Positions 33,755 to 44,727 of a stretch of 64,000 nucleotides of DNA are shown piece after piece. Origin of the DNA: Paralichthys olivaceus. Lineage: Eukaryota > Chordata > Actinopteri > Pleuronectiformes > Paralichthyidae. The position numbers and the translations under genes are program-made. The notes beneath the pieces were generated by a model. It was not told where the DNA came from and did no database searches. It saw only the letters and a program-made list of their open reading frames with translations. Each line of letters opens with the position of its first letter. Positions within the stretch are counted from its first letter, which is position 1. Location of the stretch: NCBI RefSeq assembly GCF_024713975.1, contig NC_091110.1, positions 372,001 to 436,000 on the forward strand, read 5' to 3'.

Positions 33755-34110
33755 TTAAAGGCCCAGTGTGTAAGATTTAAGTGAAAGGGAACTATTATTT
33801 AATGTTGAATAATTCTCATAATGTTTTCACTAGTTTATTTCATCTAAATTGCATGAATTGTAGTTTCCTTACCCCAGAAAAGGCCCTTTAAATTTAAATA
33901 CTTCGAGGGGACCCTCTCTACAGAGGCCACTATGTTTTTTACATTAGTCCAGACTGAACAAACTAAACACCTTTTGAGTTTTCATGACAATTAAAGGCTG
34001 CTTCAGTTTCTTTTTCATGTTTGGAAGGAGAGCGTGAGGTGAGGGGTAATCAGTTGCAAAATGCAATTTCAACACTAGATATCACAAAATTCTACACACT
34101 GAACACTATT
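33755..34110 (+). mobile_element. MITE of the 'cagtgtgtaagattt' family
   Basis: Starts 'aggcccagtgtgtaagattt' and ends 'aattctacacactgaac', giving short inverted ends. Internal 'cagaggccactatgtttttt' and 'aacaaactaaacaccttttg' also occur in reverse at 60,105-60,345 and 56,900-57,112. Non-coding; in f3 intron 1. Confidence 0.6.
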
Positions 34111-34599
34111 TAACACTAAACTACACTTTTAAGTAATAAACACTTAACACCTTAATTGAGGCCCGTCACAATATGTAGGACTACACACATTCATTAGAGA
34201 GAAAAAAGCTTTGCACAAATGAGGCACTGTGGACCAGAAAAAATTAAAAAAGCCACAAGTTCAGATACAGCACTTTGTCAGTGAGATAAGATAATGTTAA
34301 TGTTGTGAATAGAGCACGTTGCGATTGTCAGTGTAAAATATCCTTGGTCCTATATTTTATTGGACTGACTGTTCTGTCACAACCACAAATGTGTGGTTTT
34401 TATGATTACAAAGCAGCAGTAGAAAGTGTGGCGCCCAAAGAACATAAGAGAAGGGCTGTTTTTATATCAGCAGTCTGTTACCTTACCTTACCTGAGTCAG
34501 ATCAGTCATTCAGTCATTTCTTATTAACAACAGCTATATACAGTGTGGTAAGTCATTGCTGTTTCTTCGCAGTATGAGCAAATACTGAGAAGAAACAGC

Positions 34600-34621
34600 A
34601 GTCCCCCCCCCCCCCCCCCCT
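34600..34621. repeat. Poly-C run
   Basis: About 20 consecutive C on the plus strand in f3 intron 1. Length is likely unreliable. Confidence 0.9.
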
Positions 34622-35102
34622 CATGTTACATAATGTTTTAGGTACTAACAAATACCTCAACATTAAATTGTTACAGGTAATCTTAAATTCTTAAATGTGA
34701 TTTACAGCCTATAAAGCACGAGTGTCCACTGGTGTTCAAACATTTTTTTTCAAATATTAATCCTACAAAGTGTGTAGTGACTTGTACTGAAAACTCTATA
34801 AGACATGAAAACTGTAAAGAGTATTTCTATGTGTGCCGGAAATCTAAACATAAACACTAAATGAATGACTGTATGCTGCTCCTCCAGTGACCTGTTCATG
34901 TAGATCTGTTCATGTGAATCCAACTTTACATTTGCTATACATTTACATTTTCACACTCACAATACTACAAAACAAACTGCTCCACACAGAGAATCATAGT
35001 ATTTGATATTGTATGTACATATCATATGTCGCGCTACTACAATTTGACTTTAAGGTCATTTGAGAGAACGCGTGGAATGAAGGGCGAGCAGCGTGGACTC
35101 AC

Positions 35103-35166
35103 CTGAGGCGGAGCGTGTGGAGAGAAAGAAGAGTGTAGAGACGAGAGCTGCTGTGACTGACATCAT
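35103..35166 (-). CDS. f3: Tissue factor exon 1 (signal peptide)
   Basis: ATG at 35,166 (a second ATG follows directly), 64 coding bp ending at donor GTGAGT (35,097-35,102). Translation MMSVTAALVSTLFFLSTRSA is a typical secretory signal: short N-region, hydrophobic AALVSTLFFLS core, small residues for cleavage. Phase 1 at the junction joins exon 2 to give G-S-Y-P. Either of the two Met codons could be the start. Intron 1 is about 1.56 kb and contains MITEs and a C run. Confidence 0.8.
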
Positions 35167-35320
35167 CTCCTCTGATGTATTCCTAAAGGTTCTGTTCTGT
35201 GTCTGTGCTGCTACTGAGCGAGTACCCTGTGCAGTCTGTCGATCGTCTGACTCTCTTGCTGGAAACCAGTGGTTTTAGCAACAAGCGGGGCATAGCTAAA
35301 TATGGAGCGTCCGGCCGTGG
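35167..35320 (-). promoter_or_regulatory. Probable f3 promoter / 5' UTR
   Basis: Immediately upstream of exon 1 on the minus strand. CTAAATATGG (+ strand 35,296-35,305; CCATATTTAG on minus) resembles a CArG/SRF or weak TATA element 130 bp before the ATG, and the surroundings are GC-richer than average (ccggccgtggcgtcacc; TGACGCCA is CRE-like). No direct evidence of use. Confidence 0.35.
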
Positions 35321-35412
35321 CGTCACCAGACTGACACAGCCACAGTATTGCAAATTACTATACAGCATGCTGTCCTGCTGAGGTCATCCGCCACGTAATC
35401 AACCTTACTGAT

Positions 35413-35500
35413 GTATTATTAGTTATTATTGTTATTCATATTATTGTTGTTATTATTATTATTATTGTTGTTGTTGTTATTGTTGTTGTTATTATTATTT
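35413..35500. repeat. (TTA)n/(TTG)n microsatellite
   Basis: Compound trinucleotide repeat; the open frame of leucines across it is an artefact of the repeat. Confidence 0.9.
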
Positions 35501-35511
35501 CGACGTTTTGG

Positions 35512-37560
35512 TCAGTCAGCATATAATTATTGGACACCAACCAATCACAGCTATGAAATCAGCTCTATTCATTCATTCATTCTCTCACTTCACCTGGCAG
35601 ATTCTTTGAAATCAAGTGAAAGAAAGAAACGGAACATCTGTAACAAATTCCAAGTAAGTAACTGAGGCTGATTTCAGAAAAACCATTGTTGCAACAAAGT
35701 CCTCAAATTACAATGCATGCTCCAAATCAAGGGCTTCTATTACCTCAACACAAAAGGCCTGATATAACAAGTTTTCTTGTTCTGTGAAGGTGAGAGACAG
35801 TTTATAGGCCAACGTTAAACAATAGTCCACCTGAGTCGCAGTGGTTTCTGTGAATATTTCTGCTACCAACACCTGAACTCTTCTTCAGTATTCAACAGTT
35901 CAACATTCATTCCACGCTGCTCTACAACCCTCACAGACAAAAGAGATCAAATAATCAGGCACATGCAAAAACTTACATATTGCAACCTTGTAATGGTTGA
36001 CTTGTTATTTTTAGTGACACTGTTGCGGTGTAATGTTCAATAACATGATTCAATCTTGTGATTGAATTAAGTTTCCAAATGTTAATAATTCAATCATATG
36101 TATTTTCCAAGTTGACGAAACTATTACACTTGAGTTCGACCAGGAACATATCAGATGCTATTATATTCCACTGTTTAAAAAAACAAATCCAGGTTTTTTT
36201 TAAAAAAAGGTGGTTTGTGATAAACAACACAATAGTTTCCCCCCAGTATTTATTGTATGCAAAATAATTCATTAGACTTATTTATCTCAAAATGAGTTTT
36301 TCATTTGGCTCAATATTTATATATTTGCTTATTATTTTAATTACCACAAGAAGTTTTAAAAAGATGTAACAGGTGGTGAATATGTTTCATGACAGATTTA
36401 TAAAAATTTTAATTTGGTTGGTCAATGTTCAACCGACACAAAGATGTTGGTAATGTGACTCAAACCGAGAGGTATAGTAGGTTCAGTGTCGTCATAGTGG
36501 GAATGGAATGGATGACATGCTTCCCGATGGTATGTTGACCATACAACCCTTACTACAGCGTGAGAGAACCTAAATATTCTAGAAGCTTACAAGCTCTGAC
36601 CAGGTCGATGGCATCATCATGTCTCTGCAGAGGACATTAGTCAGGACTTCCACTAAGAGCTCAAGTGGGTGATCTGGAGGTCTATTCATAGACTGAGTGG
36701 TTTAGAGTTATGCTTCCAGACATACAGAGACACTGAGAGTGAGTTTGGACTGTGGTATGTTAATAGAGAGGTTTATACTGTGTTAACCACAGTTAATATT
36801 CCACGTTACTGAAAGGGAAGCCCTCTGTTGTTTGTCTTTGCTCTCATATGTACAGGGTGGCCAGCCTTTTCAAATCAGTCTTACTACTACATTACTTCAC
36901 CACACACGGTAACCTGTTCAACAATGTAACTGTAATAAAATCTCTGCAAATTCAGTTTCACATGCAGATTAAATCAAGTGAAACTAGCAGCAGGAAGGTT
37001 GGAATGCATGTACAACACTATAGCTTTGTGAGATGATTAGGAAGGACTGTCAATGATTTGTAGCAAATTTCAAAGCAGAGACAGTGGTTGTTTAATGTAG
37101 ACGGCAGTTTTTCTTCCCATGGAGTTGGCACATGTGGCACTTTGCCAGAGCTCCTCCCCCTGCCCCATTATCCTTCTAGTCCCACAAGCCCCCCCCACCC
37201 CTGGCAGTGAGGGGCCTGGCTGTATTACACTTCACCGTGGCTTGAATACCAAGGAACACTCCGAAGGGAAGGACTGAATCCAAATGACTAAATGAGTCCA
37301 CCAACTGTTTACACAGGATAAAGCTTCAGGAACACATGCACACATACCTGCACACGCACACATGTCAAGAAAAGCAACAACAGCAGAGTTTAGTGATCTG
37401 TGTTGATGGGTGAGATTAAATTTAAATACCAGAGAAAAGCTTAATGCTCCCAGACCCTGGTGAATTATGTAATTCTATTTCAATTTCTCCCCCCAAAAAA
37501 TCTTACCTTTATAGTACTGACTTCAGTGCAGCAATCAAGCATTCACTTGGCTCTGTGGTC
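35512..37560. other. Intergenic DNA, nothing recognised
   Basis: AT-rich single-copy-looking sequence on the far side of f3 exon 1. Open frames are short and show no motif. 37,140-37,205 is C-rich ('agctcctccccctgccccat'). No exon with credible splice sites seen. Confidence 0.4.
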
Positions 37561-37564
37561 CATT

Positions 37565-37870
37565 GCTTCTTTAGTCTTAGTCTCAGTGAACTTTATTGTC
37601 AACCAAACAATGCAACAGGTCACAGAGGATTCAAATTGCGTTTCCCCATACTCCAAATGTGCAAGTAATATATAACACACAACTTATAACAAACAACAAA
37701 TAGTGCAAACAAACAACAACAATGGAAACAACATATACAGACAGACAATGGACCTATAAGTTGTATAAGAAAAAATAAATGAATAAATAAAATAAAATAA
37801 AATGAAAATAAAATGAAATTCACAGTGTGACAGAGTGTATTCATGACAATAAAAGTAATTCTTCTTTTTC
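37565..37870 (+). repeat. Fish retroposon 3'-region-like repeat
   Basis: 'gaactttattgtcaaccaaa', 'aaattgcgtttcccc' and 'gtgcaagtaatatataacac' recall a common fish retroposon segment, ending in AAAATAAA-rich sequence and 'cacagtgtgacagagtgt'. Family assignment by eye only. Confidence 0.4.
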
Positions 37871-38353
37871 TTCTTCTATTCAAATTTTGAGGTATGTTAT
37901 CAAGGGGCTATAATGAAGATGCAACACGGAAAAGTGCAAAGTGTAAAAAGTGGTAAGGGGGAGGTGCAGCCATACAGTATATCTGGGTGTCAAACACTGT
38001 TGGATCCACCTGAGATTTATTTTCCTTTTATTTTCAGTGTATAATCTTCAGCAGTCCTTTTCAACTGCAGCCCATTGGGCCAAAGTGTGTTTGGGTTCTG
38101 AGGGTTCTGCTTCCCCCCCCAACACAATAGAGGTATTTATCTCAATATACAGTACAGACAAATCCAACAACAACTCTTTCTGGGACACTTTACATCCCTT
38201 AAGTCCCTGTTACTATAATCAACCAATTGCAGACTACTTTTATTTTCTGAATCTGAATAATGCTTTAGAAAGTTTCTCCAAATGGTCTTTAGAGTGAATA
38301 TCCTTTCACAGCCAATGTCTCATCCATCTATCAGTTTATCAAATGAGTAAAAC

Positions 38354-38545
38354 CAGAGGTGGGAAGTAACAAAGTACAAATATTTCATTACTGTACTTAA
38401 GTAGATTTTTCAGGTATCTACTCCTTAAATTCTCAAAACTGGCTCGTTACTTGTTTCAACCTCCACGGATGACAACACGACATAAGAAAACACATCAACA
38501 CAGAGAGGACCTCACTAAACCATCCAATCTATGGTAGTGACAGGT

Positions 38546-38576
<31 letters not shown>

Positions 38577-38918
38577 CCGAACACATTCCACATCCATTTA
38601 TTCCCTGTAGTCTTTATTATTCTGTCTGAAATTTGGCAGCAAAACTAGATGTGTGTCCAGTGATTTTTTTTCTCAGTACCAGTTCTGTGTAGGTTGATAC
38701 CAAAAGAGGAAAACTATCCTATATCCTAGAAAAAGCATTGTGTATCATTGAAGTTAAAAATTCATTTTTACTTTTTACTCATATACTTGAGAACATTTCA
38801 GAGCCTGTACTTGAGTTAAGGAGTTGTATCAGTACTTTTACTTTTACCAGAGTCTTTTTTTACTCAAGTATCTGTATTTCTACTTTAGTAAAGAATGTGA
38901 GTACCTTTGCCACCTCTG
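38354..38918 (+). mobile_element. hAT-like non-autonomous transposon (565 bp)
   Basis: Termini CAGAGGTGG and CCACCTCTG are inverted repeats of hAT type. Flanks agtaaaac (38,346-38,353) and agtaacac (38,919-38,926) are an 8-bp target duplication with one mismatch, the hAT length. The interior has the fish-typical 'tactcaagtatctgtatttc' and 'aagtacaaatatttcattac' segments. No transposase. A relative is at 56,881-57,394. Confidence 0.8.
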
Positions 38919-38926
38919 AGTAACAC

Positions 38927-39700
38927 AGTGTAATGTGTAAATATGCAGTGACAACCTGAGCTACTGTCCCGAGATGAGAAGTTCAGTGAAAGGTTTCATA
39001 ATGAACTACACTGGCCATGCTCTTTCTGCAGATTTATTGCAGAGTTTAAACAGCAACATGGATTTGTTATTATGTTCAGTTAATAATGAAATTGCCTTTA
39101 CACCACAGTGATGGACATGAATTGGTAAGAGAGAGAGAGCTGAGGGAGAGTTCAAGACAATAAGAAAACAATTACTCTTTCTTAAGTAATTATTCACTGA
39201 CAAAAATGATCACCTCCGATAAAATGTGAAGATCGATACCTAACACCATAATTCTCACAAAGTCATCAGGATTAATTGTTCTCTTTAAATTTACCAGCTG
39301 GGGGCAGATGTTTATTTAACACTGTGCCATCCTCTCTTTTTATGTTGTTGAAAGATAAAAGGATATTCAAATTTCTTCTGTTATTCTATTGAGGAAATGT
39401 CAAAGACAAAGGCCTGTGAGGCTGGGCGTCATCCAGCACTTCCTGTTTTGCAAACTTGTTACTTATGGCATATTTACCAGGAGCATAAGCCTGCATCCTC
39501 TAAGAGAGGATGTGGTCATCTTAGTATTTCATGTAAATGAATTGGCAAGTCACGGGTCCTTAAATATCTATTGACAACATTAAACAACTTTACAATAAAC
39601 CTTTGAATAATATTGACAAGCTGCGGGAATGGGGATTGTCTGTCTAATGGAAGGAGACAGTGTGTAAACTGAGGTCTGCTGGGAGTCAGTCAGTAAGCCA
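38927..39700. other. Intergenic DNA, nothing recognised
   Basis: No repeat with copies elsewhere in the window and no exon that I could support. Confidence 0.4.
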
Positions 39701-39867
39701 CCATCGTAAACCTTAAAGTTGCCCTTTTCGATTAACAATTTGGTCAACCATTTGGTCAGTCCTCCACATATATCTTTGCTCATGCAACTATACATACACA
39801 AATGTAACATTTCCATTACAGTGCTAAAAGTGTTCGAGCTGAGCAGGGATCAGTGAGGATGAGGTCG

Positions 39868-39910
39868 TATTTAAAGAGGCCACTTTGGTGAGAGAATGGG
39901 CTGTGATTGG
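39868..39910 (-). promoter_or_regulatory. CCAAT + TATA-like promoter block, copy C
   Basis: TATA-like box at 39,868-39,875 and CCAAT (as ATTGG on +) at 39,906-39,910, same spacing as copies A, B, E and F; ATG at 39,816. Confidence 0.35.
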
Positions 39911-40284
39911 TTCGTGACTGACGAGCACCCATAAACCTATTGGTAGCTGAGCATATGACTCTGTGTTCTGCATGAACTAACACAATGCTTCATTAGTCAC
40001 AATTCAAGTTCAGGATTTCTACGATGACATTCTCACTTTAAACTTAATTTAAAGTATCTTGAATTGAGGCAAATTAAAGCTGACCTTGAATTATGATCAG
40101 TCAGAATCAAATTGTCATATATCACAAATCATAAACTGGATTTATTTTCATAATTAATTATGGATACAATTACAAAGTATGTTGCAGAAATTTGAAATGG
40201 ATATCTATATCATTGAGCATTGTACAAGTTACATTGTACAAGTACATGTTCTACTGAATAAGGGATCAGCCACTTGCTATCTGT

Positions 40285-40676
40285 AATACAAACAGCCATC
40301 ATCAGGAACATCAGAGAGATCATAGTTAATAATCATCCCAAGGTACTTGTAGTTCTCTACAAAGTCTACCACATGTCCCTTGATGATAGTATTCTAAGAG
40401 TTTGAGGACTGATGCCTAAAACTTATGTCCTTGGTTTTTGTCACATTTAGTACTAAAAATGCACAGTCACACCAATACAGATTCACAATCCACAATGGGA
40501 CCATGGTTGTTCTCATCTGCATGGAGGAGACTGACTGTCACAGAGTCATCAGCAAATTTGAAAAGTAATCTGTTGTCATGCCAGCTGCGGCAGTCATCAG
40601 TATACACATTATAGAGGGGAGGTGAAAGGACACAGGAGGAGACCCTGTGGATGATGACAATGTGTCTTACATGCAT
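40285..40676 (-). pseudogene. LINE reverse transcriptase fragment in unit X, copy C
   Basis: Minus reading from 40,676 gives 'SSCVLSPPLYNVYTDDC' and 'LLFKFADDSVTVSLLH', the same RT fragment as 1,652-2,045 with few differences. After the stop at 40,467 the KYLGM region is still recognisable at about 40,330-40,350. Non-functional. Confidence 0.75.
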
Positions 40677-42149
40677 TACTTTCTGTGTCAGTTGTCAGTT
40701 GCAGCTCGAGGCATGTATCCAAAATTATCTTTTCCAGGCACTATACTGATACTGTAGTCACTACAAGTTACGCATGTTCCATTTTGCCTGGGGGACATTT
40801 AAAACAAACCAGTCTACAACACAATAAAAATCACATGAAAATCAACCTCCCTCCTCATCTTTTCATATTTTTTTTACTCCTCCATTTTTTAATGTGGATT
40901 TAGAATTTAATACTGAGCATAGCCGTGAAATTGCCCCCCCAAATAGAAATGGTACAAGTTGTCAAATAAATGTTATCTACATAAATCCCCACAGATTTCA
41001 AAAACATTCTCAGAACACAGTTAACATCACAGTATATTGTAAGGTATCACATTTTTTATTACTCACCTTATTGATGGAACCTCAACCATATTTACTGTCC
41101 CTGGCTCAGACTCTCTCTCAAGCATCTACAGTAGGTGTTTTCATTCCCAAAACACAGGCTCTCTTGTGGTTCCAAGAGTCTGTAAGAGTAGAACAGGAGG
41201 TAGAGCATTCAGCTACCAGGCAGACAACTTCTGTGCATTTATGGTTAAACTTAAAACATTCCTTTTTGATAAAGCCTTGCTGGATCAGGTGAGTCCTGAA
41301 CCATCCCTTAAGCTGCTATAGGTCTAGACTGCAGGGGAAACTCCCATCATCCACAGAGCACTTCTCCACTTCTCTCTGTCTCTCTGCCTCCCCCCACCCC
41401 ACACTCATTTATTTTTTTGAGTAAATGTCAAAAACTATGTTATTGACGTGTCTCTTTTCTCCCATAGTCCCTCTCTCTCTTTCTCTCTCTCATTGCAGAT
41501 ACCTCTGACTCCAGAACTGAAGGAGAACAACTATTATTATTATTATTATTGTTAACAACAATACTTAATTGATTATTATATTAATTGTTGCTGCTATCAT
41601 TGATAATCAATAACTTCTTTACACTGTTATTGTTTACATTTTAACTAGTAAGAGTTGATACCAGATGATCCAGGCAGATGATCGTCCACATTGAGCCTGG
41701 TTCTGCTAGAGGTTTCTCCCTGTAAGTGAGGGAGTTTTTACTCTTCACAGTCACCAAAGTCTGCTCATTGTGGGAACTGTTATGTTTCTTTATATCAAAC
41801 AAGATTTGAAGGTCTTGAGATAATGTATATTATGATTTGGCACTATACAAATAAAATTGAATTGAATTGAATAGGTGATGGGATAATAATAACAATAATT
41901 AATTGAGCAGTAGTATCACAATATATTCAGTAAACTGTACAAAAAGAATATGTTTTTTTTTCTTTCATGAAAATATTTTCCATTTCATATTATGCACACA
42001 CCAACCTATGACTGTGGGCTGAGTGTCATAAAATTAACAACACATTCATAGCATCTGCAAACAATACTATATAACAACATTCAAGCATACTATCTATATA
42101 ACAACAGATCTTAACTGTGTTTGTTCTCAAGTGTGGGGTGTTTTATACA

Positions 42150-43640
42150 TTTTTAATAACATTATACGGATCACATTATAGCGTGACATATTTCTGGTTG
42201 AGGACAGGAGGAAATTACTGCAGTAAAGTGTGAAAGATGGGTAAAGAAGAGTTGAAGTGGAGTATAAAATGACCGTGGTATTAATGATAAACTAATCACA
42301 TGAGGGATCGTCTCAGTTGTTCATTTGGAAAAAGGGAAACTGTAATAAAGTTATTGCATTACCTGAAAGGTTTCACAATGTAACTTGATACGAATCCCCT
42401 TGCGAGTCTGCTATTGATCCGAAAAGTCTGAATCTGTGAATGTCTTTCACACTTTCCTTCAGTCACTTTCCTCTTGTTAATCGTTCCTGCTTCAGCTCAC
42501 CGGTCGTAGCCAGAGGTGTGTTCCATCCAGGGCCGAAGGTGATGTTGCTTACTGCGGGGTTAACCCTCTTCACTTCCACCAGCAATTGGAAAACAACACA
42601 CGGGAGCTCCGCATCATATCAACTCGTTACGCTATAATGTAATCCATATAACGTTATTAAAAATTAAAAAACAAAAAAGATCTTACCAGCCTATACACCT
42701 CTCCTACAAAGGGGAAGACCACGCCTCCACGACACACACTTTCATCAGAAATGAAACTTATCTCTCTCTCTCTCTCTCTCACGTGTCTGTGTGTTTCGGG
42801 TCAGATCAAGGTGATCAGCGGGACCTTTCATGTGACACCTGCATTTAGAGACGCGGTCTTTCAGTCGCCTGCAAAGACCCCCTCCTTTGCACTTACTGCT
42901 CTGAATGCTGTCTCTGTCCACGCGCACAGTATGGAAGCCCTTGATGGTGGTGTTTTCGTCGGGAACATCCTGGTGCAGCCATGTCTCCGTAAAGCATATT
43001 AAACTACACTCACGATACTCCTTCTGACTTTGGACCAGTGCAGTCAGCTCGTCCATCTTATTCCCCAGCGATCTCACGTTTCCCATGACAATGGAGGGAA
43101 GACTCGGCTTATAGCTCTTCTTGATAAGTCTTTGTTGTTTCACAGCCTCCCTTTTCCTCCGTAGTTTTTTGCGTCCTCTGCATCCCCTGTGTGTCCGTAT
43201 CAAGATTTCAGCCGGAATATCATTGTCCGTGGTCACCGAAGGTCGCTCGCTCTCTCCAACTCCACGCAGGGAAAGACCGCGTCTCTAAATGCAGGAGTCA
43301 CATGAAAGGCCCCGCTGACCACCTTGATCTGACCCGACGCACACACACACACACACAGACACGTGAGAGAGAGATAAGTTTCATTTGTGTGTGTCGTGGA
43401 GGCGTTGTCTTTCCATGTGTGGCAGGAAAGGTGCAAAGGTAAGATCTTTCTTGTTTTTAATTTTTAATAACGTTATACGGCTAGAAGGCAGCAGGGGCAG
43501 ACAGGTCCCTTTCAGGTAATGCAATAACTTTATTACAGTTTCCCTTTTTCCAAATTAACAACTGAGACGATCCCTCATGCGATTAGTTTATCATTAATAC
43601 CACGGCAATTTTGTACGCTACTTCAACTCTTCTTTTACGG
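42150..43640. mobile_element. Fold-back structure enclosing a LINE endonuclease fragment
   Basis: Left sequences 42,265-42,380 and 42,632-42,900 are reverse complements of 43,500-43,620 and 43,245-43,482. Landmarks are ggtattaatgataaactaat / attagtttatcattaatacc and taacgttattaaaaatt / aatttttaataacgtta. The left side contains an extra ~250 bp (about 42,381-42,631). That piece is bounded by its own inverted ends: ttttaataacattatacgga at 42,152 and its counterpart ending about 42,655. The centre carries a LINE fragment. Confidence 0.7.
42905..43236 (-). pseudogene. LINE ORF2 N-terminus: apurinic-type endonuclease fragment
   Basis: Minus frame from 43,236: a basic leader ('RGCRGRKKLRRKREAVKQQR') then 'SLPSIVMGNVRSLGNKMDEL', 'LICFTETWLHQDVPD' and 'FHTVRVDRD'. 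The NVRSL and TETW boxes are metal-binding motifs I and II of the endonuclease/exonuclease/phosphatase fold in CR1/L2/Rex1-type LINEs. The frame continues to 42,745 but residues after KGGGLC belong to the inverted arm. The fragment ends before the catalytic SDH region. Opposite strand and different domain from the RT fragments of unit X, so not simply the same element. Confidence 0.75.
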
Positions 43641-43784
43641 GGTGCAGTTTGTTAAGCAGCTCACGCTGAAAATAACAGCAACATTTTGTCACATTTAGCT
43701 TCAAACCATGTTTAAAAAACTTGTGTGAATTTTTGAGAGTCACTTTTTTGCACATTTACAACAATATTTGTCAACTTAGAGATA

Positions 43785-44098
43785 TTTTAAATATTTAAAT
43801 CCAAATGTTAAATGTTACACTTAAATGTTGAATCTAAATCTAAATGTTAAATTTAAATCTAAATCTAAATGTGCAATCTAAATAATAAATCTAAATCTAA
43901 ATGTTAAATCTCAATGTTAAATCTAAAACTAAATGTTAAATCTGAATCTAAATCTAAATGATAAATCTAAATCTAAATGTTAAATCTAAATGTTAAATCT
44001 AAATGTTAAATCTGAATCTAAATCTAAATGTTAAATCTAAATTTTAAATCTAAATGTTAAATCTAAATGTTAAATCTAAATGTTAAATCTAAATGTTT
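43785..44098. repeat. Minisatellite based on AAATCTAAATGTT
   Basis: About 310 bp of 6- to 13-bp repeats (taaatctaaatgttaaatct). Irregular register, no coding. Confidence 0.9.
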
Positions 44099-44224
44099 CG
44101 GGTGAAACTAAATATTTAACTAATATGCAAATTCAAATGCCGGTAACAGGAAGTCCCAAAATAAAAGCTCGAAGAGGTCAGAGTGTGTTTATAGTGGTAA
44201 ATAACGAATAAAACCCATCTTATC

Positions 44225-44372
44225 CGGGGAAATGGACTCTTGGACATGGAATATCGTGTTACTAACTACATAAAATAACAAACACGTTTGGAGAAACTTT
44301 ATTTGAAGAGTACTTTGAGTTTTTAGTGTCACTTTTATGGAGACGATTCACGATATTCCATGTCCGAGAGTG
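44225..44372. repeat. Small hairpin/MITE-like inverted repeat
   Basis: ctcttggacatggaatatcg (44,227) and its near reverse complement cgatattccatgtccgagag (ending about 44,370) flank about 100 bp. Confidence 0.75.
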
Positions 44373-44727
44373 TTTATTTGTATAGCGCCAAATCATAATA
44401 TACATTATCTCAAGGAACTTTACATAGAAGGTCAAGACCTTCAAATCTTGTTTAATATAAAGAAACCTAACAGTTCCCACAATGAGCAGACTTTGGTGAC
44501 TGTGAAGAGTAAAACTCCCTCACTTACAGGGAGGGGGGGGGGGCAGAGAGACAGAGAGAAGTGCTCTGTGGATGATGGGAGTTTCTATGCTATAGAGACC
44601 TATAACAGCTTAAGGGATGGTTCAGGACTCACCTGATCCAGCCAGGCTTTATCAAAAAGGAATGTTTTAAGTTTAACTGTAAATGCACAGAAGTTGTCTG
44701 CCTGGTAGCTGAATGCTCTACCTCCTC
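44370..44727 (+). repeat. Unit X, copy D: 5' piece left of the 7.5-kb insertion
   Basis: Matches copy A from the retroposon tail ('tttgtatagcgccaaatcat') to 'gaatgctctacctcct', with a deletion in the middle. Continues after the insertion at 52,218 with 'cttacagactcttggaacca'. Confidence 0.75.

Larger units (their letters stand above)
39700..42040 (-). repeat. Unit X composite repeat, copy C (inverted)
   Basis: Reverse complement of copy A over about 2.35 kb with the same internal order. The ORF copy (ATG at 39,816) diverges after VYDGGL at about 39,700, which marks the unit edge. TATA-like TATTTAAA 39,868-39,875 and ATTGG 39,906-39,910 are kept. With copy A it forms a 37-kb-spaced inverted repeat. 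Confidence 0.8.

Noticed and set aside
35429..35500. Leucine-rich reading as a signal or membrane segment
   Set aside because: It is a (TTA/TTG)n microsatellite.
43785..44098. Telomere-like repeat
   Set aside because: Motif is AAATCT/AAATGTT, not TTAGGG, and the register is irregular.
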